Of a stretch of 32,555 nt of DNA, positions 8,939 through 17,571 are shown in pieces; position 1 is the first letter of the stretch; the number at the start of each line of letters is the position of its first letter. The DNA is from an uncultured Rubripirellula sp. (GTDB lineage Bacteria > Planctomycetota > Planctomycetia > Pirellulales > Pirellulaceae): the NCBI GenBank assembly GCA_938045805.1, contig CALIBL010000112.1, positions 1 through 32,555 of the forward strand, in the 5' to 3' direction. The position numbers and the translations under genes are program-made. The notes under the pieces were generated by a model that was not told the DNA's origin, searched no databases, and saw nothing but the letters and a program-made list of their open reading frames with translations.

Positions 8939-10132
8939 TCAAGCATCTTGATAACGCAGCCAAAGCCAAGAACATGCGGCAGTGAACGCTTCGACCGCGA
9001 GATGGACGAGACGAACAAGAATCGCAGCGAGCAAACCGTGAGCTGGGCTGAGCATGATTCCCAGCACCGTCGCTAAAACAAGCTCTCGAACACCTGCTCC
9101 GCCCGGTAGGAGCGAAGCAAATCCTGTGACAATTGCGAGACTGATTGCAGCGGTTGAAATGGCGTAAAGCTGGAAAATACTTGGCAGTGTGTCGTTGATT
9201 GGAATCGCTAGGACGACCAGCGTAAATGAGAGACCGATCAGAACCCATGTTGAAAGTTGAAGAAGCCATCCGGTGAAGAATAGTCCCCAACTGAGTCGGT
9301 TAAACTGATCACTGTTTGATGCCGCGTTGTTGCGGTCTGCTGGTGCCGTCGGGCTGTCTTGTCGTAAGGAATCAATTGGTCGGTCTAATCCGTCGGCCGA
9401 TTGGGGATGCTCGACACGATTGGTTTCTCCGCTGGTGGCTTCCACGCTGACGGTTTGACTGCTTGGCTCATGGACATCTTTTCTTTGAAGCAGTTTTTGG
9501 CTCAACCAGGTCATGATAGGTGGAAACGTGGGTAGGCTTGATACCAAAGCGGCGATGACGGAGAGGCCGGTAATCCACTTGGGTAATGGAAGCCAGATGA
9601 CAACCAGTGTGGCGATCGCCCCGCCAACCGCCATCATCATCAATGTCTCCATGAAGATACAGACGGTTGCATCACGCAGCGGAACACCTGCTCGCCCGAG
9701 TACTCCTGCACGCAGGATCACGACCAACGCTTTGCCGGGAACGTATTTCCCAACATGTCCCAATAGATGAGCCGCGATGGATGTGCTTAGTTTCGGTCGA
9801 TGTCCAAAACGCGTCACCGATAGGTGAAGAAGAACTGCGGCGGGTACCAAACCCAAAGCGTAGGTTAGGGAGGCTAAAAGGATATGACTCCAATCTAAAT
9901 TCCCGAAACTTGGCAGGGTTCTGAGTAAGACACGGCGTTTGTCTTCAAGTTGTTTGCGTTGTTCGCTATCAGCGGTCTCGCTCAGGGAACGCTCGATTTC
10001 ATCAATTGATGCCTGGACTGTCTGCCTTTGGGCTTCCCACTGCACTGTAGCCTTTTTCAGGGAGAAAATGAGTCCAATCACCACCGCCACAAAGATGGTG
10101 GTTTTGATGATACGTTTCAACGTGGAGTTCAT
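8939..10132 (-). CDS. Lysylphosphatidylglycerol synthase-type (YbhN/UPF0104) membrane protein
   Basis: A 397-residue integral membrane protein of the LPG-synthase transmembrane family. Family hallmarks are visible: GHVGKYVPGKALV in the first third and LLPGGAGVRELVLATVLG near the C-terminus. One membrane helix lies at residues 8-25, then a charged, probably coiled stretch (about 30-70), then the main bundle. A hydrophilic insert of about 60 residues (near 215-280; Ser, Asp, Gln rich) separates two membrane blocks. There is no C-terminal aminoacyl-transferase domain, so it is more likely a flippase-like YbhN homologue than a true MprF. The ATG at 10132 is preferred over a TTG seven codons upstream; neither has a good Shine-Dalgarno site. 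The gene is first in the minus-strand block. Confidence 0.88.
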   Translation of the reverse strand: MNSTLKRIIKTTIFVAVVIGLIFSLKKATVQWEAQRQTVQASIDEIERSLSETADSEQRKQLEDKRRVLLRTLPSFGNLDWSHILLASLTYALGLVPAAVLLHLSVTRFGHRPKLSTSIAAHLLGHVGKYVPGKALVVILRAGVLGRAGVPLRDATVCIFMETLMMMAVGGAIATLVVIWLPLPKWITGLSVIAALVSSLPTFPPIMTWLSQKLLQRKDVHEPSSQTVSVEATSGETNRVEHPQSADGLDRPIDSLRQDSPTAPADRNNAASNSDQFNRLSWGLFFTGWLLQLSTWVLIGLSFTLVVLAIPINDTLPSIFQLYAISTAAISLAIVTGFASLLPGGAGVRELVLATVLGIMLSPAHGLLAAILVRLVHLAVEAFTAACSWLWLRYQDA

Positions 10133-10219
10133 TCGGCTAGGGACTCGAATCAAATTTGAGACGTATCAACCGCTAAGAAACGAAAAGCACGAACCGGGGT
10201 TTTCGAATCCAGCCGGAGT

Positions 10220-10282
10220 TTGGGGCGATCACACGACCCGTTATACTCCTCATTGAAAATACTACACATCTGGGAACATACT
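10220..10282 (+). promoter_or_regulatory. Candidate sigma70-type promoters for the AI-2E-family gene
   Basis: Two plus-strand matches lie in the 271-base gap between divergent genes: TTGGGG (10220-10225), 16 bases, TATACT (10242-10247); and TTGAAA (10253-10258), 18 bases, CATACT (10277-10282). Either would leave an untranslated leader of over 100 bases before the start at 10404. These are consensus matches only. Confidence 0.25.
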
Positions 10283-10403
10283 GGAAAACATCCGACCATG
10301 CACGACTAAAGTCTTGCTCCTGAGTTCGACGTCAAGACTGGGGTATAGGCATTGGTGATGTGATCATGGCGGACTCGGACATTGCAGTGTTGTTCGTTGC
10401 AGC

Positions 10404-12203
10404 ATGCATAACGGTGTTAAGGTTGATTATTCTCTATCTGAAAGTGGTGCTGCTGTGAGTGAGCAATCAGGGGAAGCAGAAAAGTCTGACTCACCGGGGC
10501 TTAGTAATTCTGACGAGGCGGCGTCGGAGAAAACTTCACAGCAGCTTTCGGGAGCCAAATCCTCGGGGACACAAGAGACGAAGGAAGGAAACGTCGAGTG
10601 TCCAAACCGGTCTGAGGCGGACGATGGCGTTTCCAAAGTAAGTTACCGAGGAGAGGGCAGCATTGAGAAAATCGGTCTGATGCAATCGGTACCAACGATG
10701 GCAAGATTGCTATCAATCGTGATGTTAATTCTCGGGATCGTCGCGGTTGGTGTTCTCTTTTACCGTGTCATGGCTGGTTTTTTCGTTCCGCTTTTTTTAG
10801 CGGTTCTCTTGGTGGTCCTCTTTCGACCCGTCCATGAATGGATTCTCCATCGAATCGGGAATCGTAGTCGTCTCGCCTGTCTAGCGACGACCACCCTGAT
10901 CTTGGCGGTTGTACTGATGCCAATCATCGCCGTCCTTTCAGTGGCCGCAGGACAATTCACCTCAATGGTTAGTCATGTCAATTTTGAGGATCTGACTGGT
11001 GCGTTGCAGCGGGGTCGAGAGCAACTCGGTGTATCGTTGCTTCATCCAGAACAGTTCCGCAGACTCGATCAATTGGCCGATGAGCTGGGTGAACTTGATG
11101 ACCGTGACCTTGGGATCGAAGAGAATTCAGCTGAGGCACAGGTCCGAGAGGCTCTGATGCTCATGCAATTCTTGCGCGTCGAAGAGAATGGAGAGGCTAG
11201 TGCAGATCAAGCGGCTGCTACGGCGGAAGCGCGTCTTGGGGAACTACTTGCAGCGGTCCGGTCCCATACGCAAACCGGGGAGACGCCGAGCCAACAAGAA
11301 TCCGTCTCCTCGGCCGAGCATTCGCGACTCGTCGAACGTATTCGTGGTGAGGAGGCATTTCACCGCAAGAGCGTGATTGCATCGGCAGCAATACGAGCTT
11401 GGATGCGAGAATTCCTCGGTGGAACGTTTCTCAGTCAGGTACGGCTATTCGCCAACCCGAGTGCGGAGGATTTCAAGTCCGTTTTGACACGTGCGCGACA
11501 ATCACTCCAGCCACGTTTCGTTACGTTCACGAGTGCAACTGGTAGTTTTCTGATTGAAGCGACTCTTGGACTCATGGTGTTGGTGCTAGCGGTGTATTTT
11601 TTTCTGCATGACGGGGCATCAATGATTCGCACATTGATGCGTCTAAGTCCATTGGATGATCGATACGAAGAGCGATTGTTGTTGGAGTTTGAAAAGACGA
11701 GCCGAGCGGTTGTACTTGCAAGTGTGGCGAGTGCCTTGGGGCAAGGCGTGTTAGCTTCGATTGCGTTTTATTTTCTGGGCTTCAATTCAGTGATTTTCTT
11801 GTTCCTGATCACTAGTCTGATGGCACTCGTTCCTTTCTTGGGAGCCGCGGCGGTTTGGGTTCCTTGTGCCGTCTATTTGGGGGCGATTGACCAGAAATGG
11901 GGGGCCGCGTTGTTTCTCGCAATCTATGGAGCCACCATCGTTTCTTCGATCGACAATGTCATCAAAATGTATGTTTTGCACGGTCGCTCAACGATGCATC
12001 CACTCTTCGCTCTGCTAAGTGTGCTCGGTGGGGTCAAAGTCTTTGGACCAATCGGGATCTTGGTGGGCCCGATGGTCGTCGTCTTCCTTCAAACCCTGCT
12101 TGAGATTCTCAATCATGAATTGGGGGAGAGAGAGCAGCAACGAAATCAGCGGGCGAAAAGCTCGGACAACCTGTCGTCACCGGCGGCGGGATCCAAAAGC
12201 TAG
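10404..12203 (+). CDS. AI-2E family (PF01594-type) transporter with large inserts
   Basis: A 599-residue member of the AI-2E/YdiK/TqsA-like permease family, whose proteins are usually about 350 residues. Membrane segments lie near 98-140 and 150-185, and four or more after residue 375. The C-terminal block has the family pattern LSPLDDRYEERLLLEFEKT, then GQGVLASIAFYFLGF, LMALVPFLGAAAVWVP and GPIGILVGPM. Two additions are unusual: an acidic Ser/Glu-rich N-terminal tail of about 90 residues and a roughly 190-residue, largely charged insert between the second and third membrane blocks (about 185-375). I used the first ATG; a GTG at 10455 is possible because the tail carries no conserved feature. 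Family members export autoinducer-2, Na+/H+ or other solutes, so the substrate is open. Confidence 0.87.
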   Translation: MHNGVKVDYSLSESGAAVSEQSGEAEKSDSPGLSNSDEAASEKTSQQLSGAKSSGTQETKEGNVECPNRSEADDGVSKVSYRGEGSIEKIGLMQSVPTMARLLSIVMLILGIVAVGVLFYRVMAGFFVPLFLAVLLVVLFRPVHEWILHRIGNRSRLACLATTTLILAVVLMPIIAVLSVAAGQFTSMVSHVNFEDLTGALQRGREQLGVSLLHPEQFRRLDQLADELGELDDRDLGIEENSAEAQVREALMLMQFLRVEENGEASADQAAATAEARLGELLAAVRSHTQTGETPSQQESVSSAEHSRLVERIRGEEAFHRKSVIASAAIRAWMREFLGGTFLSQVRLFANPSAEDFKSVLTRARQSLQPRFVTFTSATGSFLIEATLGLMVLVLAVYFFLHDGASMIRTLMRLSPLDDRYEERLLLEFEKTSRAVVLASVASALGQGVLASIAFYFLGFNSVIFLFLITSLMALVPFLGAAAVWVPCAVYLGAIDQKWGAALFLAIYGATIVSSIDNVIKMYVLHGRSTMHPLFALLSVLGGVKVFGPIGILVGPMVVVFLQTLLEILNHELGEREQQRNQRAKSSDNLSSPAAGSKS

Positions 12204-12261
12204 TGGAGCGGTGCTTGGCCGGTGTTGGCTCAGCGTGCCCGCTTCTATCCAGATGAAGCTG

Positions 12262-12287
12262 CGACATCCCAAATGTCGTGCTATATT
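12262..12287 (+). promoter_or_regulatory. Hairpin and -10-like box before the cytochrome gene
   Basis: A 6-bp stem (CGACAT 12262-12267 with ATGTCG 12273-12278, loop CCCAA) is followed at once by TATATT (12282-12287), a close match to a -10 element about 50 bases before the cytochrome start. No matching -35 is seen at 16-18 bases, and there is no T-run to make it a terminator. It could be an operator or a chance dyad. Confidence 0.2.
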
Positions 12288-12335
12288 TCGAGTAAGAAAA
12301 GGCTGTACGAAACTCAAATCCAACGATGATTACCC

Positions 12336-13295
12336 ATGTACATTGGTCACTTTACGAAGAAAAGACTCCCGCTGTTGGTGCTTGTCATTCTGGTGGCGGG
12401 CTGGGTGGTGGCGGACGAGCGGCGAGCCCCGAGACCGCAATTTAAGGCCGATGAGGGTGCGGGGGTCTTTTTTGACAAGCTCGAGGATGCATTTCGTAGC
12501 GGTCCACCCGATCTTGCCAGAATGCGAGCGGCAGAAAAGCAAGCCGCTGCACAGCAGATGGCTGCTTCGTCAGAAGGTGCAGCCGGGGAAGAATCTGGTG
12601 GAAGCGATAGCTGGGCCAAGTTGATCACGCCGAACTCAATCGAAGATGAAGTGAAGCGAATAAGACTCCATTACGACACGGTGGTTAGTACTCCGGCTTC
12701 GTTTAATGGTGGTGGCTACTTGGAGGCACGATTGGACTTGTCGGTTTTGGCGACTCTCTTTGCGGTGATTGCCGATTACAGTGGCGAGATTCGGTGGAAG
12801 AAAGACGCTCCGGCCGCTCGTGATCTGATTGCTCGGACAGCCTATAACTGTAAAGCCGGATCGACCCAGGTATACAACGAGGCGAAGCTGCGAAAAGTCG
12901 ATCTTGAAGATCTCGTTTCTGGCGGAGGTATCAGTGCTCGAGACGGCGAAGCGGCTAACGATTGGTCATCGATCGTCGATCGTTCTCCACTGATGGAGTA
13001 TTTGGAACTTCTGGTTGAGACACTCGAAGACGGGGTCCGGGACGAAAAAACTTATAAGAGTGAGGTGGATAGCGTCAAACGCAACGCGGAACTCTTGTCG
13101 ATGGTCGGAGAGGTGCTTGTGCAGGAGGGGATGGATGAGTCGGACGACGAAGATTACACCGGACTGAGTGACGCGATGACCCAAGAGTCTGTTGGGGTCG
13201 TTAAGGCTATAGGCCGAGATGATTACGATGCCGTTCGGCAGGGAGTCGCGAAGATCCGCCAACGCTGCGACGCGTGCCACGAGCAGTATAGGTAG
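12336..13295 (+). CDS. Periplasmic cytochrome c'-like haem protein
   Basis: A 319-residue exported protein. The signal peptide is clear: basic FTKKR, hydrophobic LPLLVLVILVAGWVV, likely cut after VVA at about residue 26. The extreme C-terminus is CDACHEQYR (311-319), a haem c attachment motif followed by the YR that closes cytochrome c' proteins. The body is helical and appears to hold two four-helix units: one at about 110-195 (GYLEARLDLSVLATLFAVIA, GEIRWKKDAPAARDL) without CxxCH, and one at about 225-319 carrying the haem. Cytochromes c' bind NO or CO or act as electron carriers; the function here is not known. An Ala/Glu/Gly-rich linker (70-100) follows the signal. It lies 132 bases after the AI-2E gene and may be cotranscribed. 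Confidence 0.75.
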   Translation: MYIGHFTKKRLPLLVLVILVAGWVVADERRAPRPQFKADEGAGVFFDKLEDAFRSGPPDLARMRAAEKQAAAQQMAASSEGAAGEESGGSDSWAKLITPNSIEDEVKRIRLHYDTVVSTPASFNGGGYLEARLDLSVLATLFAVIADYSGEIRWKKDAPAARDLIARTAYNCKAGSTQVYNEAKLRKVDLEDLVSGGGISARDGEAANDWSSIVDRSPLMEYLELLVETLEDGVRDEKTYKSEVDSVKRNAELLSMVGEVLVQEGMDESDDEDYTGLSDAMTQESVGVVKAIGRDDYDAVRQGVAKIRQRCDACHEQYR

Positions 13296-13320
13296 TGCTA
13301 TTGGTCAGACGCCGTGACGT

Positions 13321-14523
13321 TTACCAGTCGGCCAGAGGACCGCTAGCAAGACTGGTGATCTGTTGATACTGGCGGTCGCAGAAGTTGTCTGTCATCCCCG
13401 CGAGGTATTCGCCAACTGCGATTGCGGGTGAGAATTGCTCTGCTCGCTGTCGAAATCGCATGGGCAGCCGTGATGGATTCGACACCAGCTTTTCAAATAG
13501 GATCAAGAGTCGGTTGCCTGCTGCTTCACGCACTGGAATCAATCGTTCGTGGCGGTAGACGGCTTCGAAAAGAAACCTTTCAAGCTCCTTACGCTCCGCT
13601 TCCAGAACTTCGCTGTGTTTGAGACGTACTCCGGATTCCGAGAGATCTTCACTCGTTCGGCCTTCGAGTGGAAATAGCAATTGGCTGCTCTGTTGGATCA
13701 GATCGCTAACTTGCAGGTCAATCAGTTCGTGGACCAACAGTTGTCGGAGTTGTTGTTTCGGGACCGTTCCATTGGCTTGGTTGATCGCATCGAGGGTACG
13801 GCGAATGATGGAAAGACCTGCCAGCTGATCGATGCTCAACAGTCCAAGTTGTAAGGCGTCATCCACGTCATGCGCGTCGTAGGCGATTGAATCTGCCGCA
13901 TCGACCACTTGGATTTCTAGGCCGGCAGAGCGACCAACGGACGCAGCTTTCTTGTTCGCGCGGACGTCTTGCCCTCTGAGGGTTTCGCGGCAAAGGTTGA
14001 GGCCGTCAAAAGCTTGGTAGCGTTTCTCCAGTTGCTGAACAATCACCAAGGCGAATTGGTTGTGAGAAAACCCTCCATTACCCGCGAGACACTCATGTAG
14101 AACATCCTCCCCGCAGTGACCGTACGGCGGATGACCAATATCATGCATAAGGGCCAGTGCTTCGGTCAAATCTTCGTTGAGTCGAAGCGCTCGCGAAATA
14201 GTTCGGGCAACCGACGCGACTTCAAATGTGTGTGTTAGCCGGGTGCGGTGGTAGATACCCATCTCGCCCGTGAAAACCTGCATTTTACCGCTCAATCGTC
14301 TAAACGCACTGCTGTGCAGAATGCGATCCCGATCACGGGCGTAAGGACCTCGATACGAGTGGTCTTTTTCTGGGTGGATACGACCCTTGGAATCGCGACT
14401 GTGAGTCGCAAAACTTGCCAACAGAAGGTGCTCCCTATCGTCGTATCTTCTCAAGTCAATAATAGGTTCACCGTTGAACGCGTCCACCACGACTCCAATG
14501 TGCAGTGATTGGCTAAGGCTCAT
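13321..14523 (-). CDS. dgt: Deoxyguanosinetriphosphate triphosphohydrolase-like protein
   Basis: A 400-residue cytoplasmic HD-superfamily enzyme that hydrolyses dGTP (or other dNTPs) to the nucleoside and triphosphate. The metal site is complete: His98 in RTRLTHTFEVA, His127-Asp128 in LALMHDIGHPPYGHCGED, and the later Asp in VDAADSIAYDAHDVDDAL. The N-terminal signature HSSAFRRLSGKMQVF (70-84) is that of the dGTPase family, and the length fits the shorter, type 2 class. Start: ATG at 14523; a TTG two codons upstream is possible. It is divergent from the uvrA gene (179-base gap) and convergent with the cytochrome gene, only 25 bases apart. A 7-bp dyad (13323-13329 with 13350-13356) lies at its 3' end, without a T-run. 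Confidence 0.93.
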   Translation of the reverse strand: MSLSQSLHIGVVVDAFNGEPIIDLRRYDDREHLLLASFATHSRDSKGRIHPEKDHSYRGPYARDRDRILHSSAFRRLSGKMQVFTGEMGIYHRTRLTHTFEVASVARTISRALRLNEDLTEALALMHDIGHPPYGHCGEDVLHECLAGNGGFSHNQFALVIVQQLEKRYQAFDGLNLCRETLRGQDVRANKKAASVGRSAGLEIQVVDAADSIAYDAHDVDDALQLGLLSIDQLAGLSIIRRTLDAINQANGTVPKQQLRQLLVHELIDLQVSDLIQQSSQLLFPLEGRTSEDLSESGVRLKHSEVLEAERKELERFLFEAVYRHERLIPVREAAGNRLLILFEKLVSNPSRLPMRFRQRAEQFSPAIAVGEYLAGMTDNFCDRQYQQITSLASGPLADW

Positions 14524-14702
14524 TTTCAAGAGGTTGTCATTCCTTTACCGTGTGTTGAGTTTAGCAGGCGTCTTGCCGCCCGCCCACACGAATCACGGTA
14601 ACGAGTAGGGCACAACCCCTCTCGACTGTACTCTAAGAGTCCGAAACCTTGTGAGGGCGACATCTCCTGAAGCGTCCGCAGACAAACTAAAATCCAAACA
14701 AC

Positions 14703-17360
14703 TTGCGTCCAAATTTAGCCGAGCCCTCCAGCGATAAAGTCGCAAAGAACTTGAAAGCCAAAAAGAAAACCAAGGCGACCCGAAAGCCAACCTCCAAATC
14801 GCAGCGGAGTGCTAAGGCTTTAGCCCGACCGGCGGCAGGTTCGGATCAAGCAAAGATACGCATTCGCGGTGCATCGGTCCACAATTTGAAATCGATCGAT
14901 CTCGATCTACCGCGAGACGCGTTGACTGTCATCTCAGGTGTATCCGGTAGCGGGAAAAGTTCGCTAGCTTTCGATACGCTCTACGCGGAAGGGCAGCGGC
15001 AATACATCGATAGCCTATCGGCCTACGCGAGACAGTTTCTTGATCAAATGCCCCGTCCGGATGTCGTGTCCATCGATGGCCTGGCGCCAACGTTGGCGAT
15101 TGATCAGAAGCCGGGGAGCAACCACGCAAGGAGCACGGTTGCCACGGTCACGGAAATCTATGATTACCTTCGCGTTCTTTACGCTCGGATCGGTGTTCCT
15201 CATTGTGCCAACTGTGGTTCGGCGATCGCAAAACAATCGAGCGAAAAAATCATTGAGCAGTTTAACGCTTTGCCCTCCGGGACTCGTGTCGTCCTTTTGG
15301 CGCCGATGATTCGTGGTCGAAGGGGATCTCATCGTGAAGTCTTTGAAGAGATTCAAAAAGCTGGGCTAATCCGCGTGAGGGTTGATGGTGAAATTCATTT
15401 ATTAGAAGAAGTACCCGAACTTGCTCCGCGTAAGCTACACACCATCGAAGCGGTGGTGGACCGTTTGGTCGTGCGTGAGGGGATCGAGTCGCGATTGATT
15501 GAATCGGTCCATCTTGCGTTGAAACTCGGCAACGGCGTGATGGCTGCCGTTTTGGATGGTGGTGGTGATAGTGAGTCGGAGGAACAGCTATTCAGCACCT
15601 TGATGGCATGCGTGCAATGCGGTCAGAGTTTTGACGAAATCGAGCCTCGAACGTTCAGTTTTAATAGCCCTTATGGAGCATGTCCGACCTGTGACGGTCT
15701 TGGACGTGACTCTGAGACCGATTTAGAGTGTTCGGGGTGTGGCGGCGGACGCCTACGCTCATCCGCGTTGTCGGTGACCGTCGATGGCGTAACGATCGAC
15801 AAGTTCGTTGCCCGTTCGCTCGACGCAGCGAGGGATTGGTTCAAGGGATTGGACGAGCGACTTGGTCACACCGATAAGGTGGTCGCCGAGCCGATCCGCC
15901 GAGAGGTTCTTCGTCGGCTAAATTATTTAATTGAAGTGGGAGTCTCTTATCTCACGCTCGCGAGATCAGCGGACACGCTCAGTGGTGGTGAACTGCAGCG
16001 GGTACGTCTCGCCACTAGCCTCGGTAGCGGCCTGGTCGGTGTTTGCTACGTTTTGGACGAGCCTTCTATTGGTTTGCATCCAAGTGATCACGATCGGCTG
16101 ATTCGCACCATACGTTCGCTACAGGAGAGCGGCAACACCGTGGTGGTGGTGGAGCATGATGAGGCGACGATTCGTCAAGCCGACTTCGTGGTGGACATTG
16201 GCCCAGGCGCCGGTCAGCACGGTGGACGACTGATCAGTCAAGGATCACCGAAGGAAGTTCAGGAGGATCCTCAAAGTCTTACCGGGTTGTTTCTTCGTGG
16301 CGAAGAAAAAGTAGCGATTAAGCGGGAGTGTCACGCCACAGCGGCCACCGAGAGTATCGTTCTCCTCGGGGCCTCCCAGCACAATCTGCAGGATGTGAAT
16401 GCTCAATTCCCCTTGGGTTGTATGATCGGGATAAGTGGAGTATCGGGTAGCGGGAAGAGTACGTTGATCAACGATACGCTCTACCCTGCCCTAGCCGCCT
16501 CACTCGGTCTTAAAGCAAAAACACCCGGGGTTTATCGAGAACTCAAGGGCGCAGACCTGATTGATAAAATTGTGCCCATTGACCAGTCCCCGATCGGGCG
16601 AAGTCCTCGCAGTTGTCCTGCCACCTATTCCGGAGTGCTGGATGAAATTCGCAAAGTCTATGCTGCGACTCGAGAGTCGAAAGCGATGGGCTTCACATCT
16701 GCTAGGTTTAGCTTTAACTCGAAGTCTGGCCAGTGCGAACTCTGTAAGGGGCATGGTGCCGAAAAAATTGAGATGAATTTTCTCTCGGATCTTTTTGTCA
16801 CGTGCACTCGATGCGGAGGTAGGCGATTCAATCGGCAAACTCTCCTCGTTCGATTCAAGGGTTTGACCGTGGCAGATGTCCTCGACCTATCCATTGATGA
16901 TGCCGCTGAGGTGTTCAATAACATGCCAAAGGTGCACCGCCTCCTTTTGGCGCTTCAGAAGGTCGGGCTGGGGTACATTAAACTGGGACAAGCAAGCACG
17001 ACGCTCAGCGGCGGTGAAGCTCAGCGGATCAAGCTAGGGACGGAACTTGCTAGGCGTGCGACGGGTAAAACACTCTATTTACTTGATGAGCCGACAACTG
17101 GACTACACTTTGCGGATGTGAAAAGGCTGATTGAGGTTCTGCACGGTCTGGTTGATGCAGGGAACACTGTTATCGTGATCGAGCATCAATTTGATTTGCT
17201 CGCTAGTTGCGATTGGTTGATCGATCTTGGACCGGCTGGCGGTGTTGGTGGTGGTAAAATCATGGGCATGGGGCCGCCTTCAGCAATCGCGGAGATTGAA
17301 AACAGCCCGACTGCCCGCTACTTGCGTCCAATTTTGCAGCGAATGACTGCCAGTTCCTGA
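14703..17360 (+). CDS. uvrA: UvrA-type excinuclease ABC subunit A lacking the insertion domain
   Basis: An 885-residue DNA-damage recognition ATPase with two ABC modules. First module: Walker A GVSGSGKSS (79-87), signature LSGGE (426-430), Walker B VLDEPS (450-455). Second module: Walker A GVSGSGKST (579-587), then ATTLSGGEAQR-like STTLSGGEAQR and LLDEPTTGLH. Both zinc modules are present: C303-x2-C306-x20-C327-x2-C330 and CELC...CTRC in the second half. The UvrB-binding region (about 167-250, LLAPMIRGRRGSHREVFEEI) is kept. However, DGLG (331-334) is joined by only eight residues to CSGCGGGRLR, where E. coli UvrA has about 110 residues (insertion domain). The N-terminal 50 residues are a Lys-rich tail. 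The start is TTG at 14703, as no ATG or GTG follows the in-frame TAA at 14688. It may be a paralogue of a second, standard uvrA elsewhere. Confidence 0.9.
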   Translation: MRPNLAEPSSDKVAKNLKAKKKTKATRKPTSKSQRSAKALARPAAGSDQAKIRIRGASVHNLKSIDLDLPRDALTVISGVSGSGKSSLAFDTLYAEGQRQYIDSLSAYARQFLDQMPRPDVVSIDGLAPTLAIDQKPGSNHARSTVATVTEIYDYLRVLYARIGVPHCANCGSAIAKQSSEKIIEQFNALPSGTRVVLLAPMIRGRRGSHREVFEEIQKAGLIRVRVDGEIHLLEEVPELAPRKLHTIEAVVDRLVVREGIESRLIESVHLALKLGNGVMAAVLDGGGDSESEEQLFSTLMACVQCGQSFDEIEPRTFSFNSPYGACPTCDGLGRDSETDLECSGCGGGRLRSSALSVTVDGVTIDKFVARSLDAARDWFKGLDERLGHTDKVVAEPIRREVLRRLNYLIEVGVSYLTLARSADTLSGGELQRVRLATSLGSGLVGVCYVLDEPSIGLHPSDHDRLIRTIRSLQESGNTVVVVEHDEATIRQADFVVDIGPGAGQHGGRLISQGSPKEVQEDPQSLTGLFLRGEEKVAIKRECHATAATESIVLLGASQHNLQDVNAQFPLGCMIGISGVSGSGKSTLINDTLYPALAASLGLKAKTPGVYRELKGADLIDKIVPIDQSPIGRSPRSCPATYSGVLDEIRKVYAATRESKAMGFTSARFSFNSKSGQCELCKGHGAEKIEMNFLSDLFVTCTRCGGRRFNRQTLLVRFKGLTVADVLDLSIDDAAEVFNNMPKVHRLLLALQKVGLGYIKLGQASTTLSGGEAQRIKLGTELARRATGKTLYLLDEPTTGLHFADVKRLIEVLHGLVDAGNTVIVIEHQFDLLASCDWLIDLGPAGGVGGGKIMGMGPPSAIAEIENSPTARYLRPILQRMTASS

Positions 17361-17571
17361 GCTCGTCAATCAGTTGAGGTTTTATTGCTGGCTATGGCAT
17401 CATGCTCTTAATTCAGACGATCGCCTGCATTGCTCGCGAGCTTGCCCGCCTAGTCTGCTGTAGGCTGGTTTAGATCGCTCGGCTATCGTGTGCTCAGTGT
17501 GTCCGTTACCATCGCGTCAGTGTTGCCATCACCAGTTCGATTCCTCTGATAACCTCTCTGCCTGAGACGCA

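Noticed and set aside
8832..9290. 152-codon minus-strand frame
   Set aside because: Lies mostly in another frame of the YbhN-like gene, which has clear family motifs; rich in Arg, Cys and Ser as shadow frames are.
12019..12624. 201-codon plus-strand frame spanning the AI-2E/cytochrome junction
   Set aside because: Overlaps the ends of two well-supported genes and shows no domain; Arg/Trp/Cys-rich shadow composition.
13323..13356. 7-bp dyad at the end of dgt considered as a terminator of the cytochrome gene
   Set aside because: No T-run follows the stem and the loop is 20 bases long.
14630..14640. ACTCT-A-AGAGT dyad in the dgt/uvrA divergent gap, considered as a LexA-type damage-response operator
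   Set aside because: Does not match any LexA box that I know, and is too short to support a claim.
17432..17441. GCTCGCGAGC palindrome after uvrA
   Set aside because: A perfect 10-base palindrome with no loop and no T-run; expected by chance in GC-rich DNA and not a terminator.
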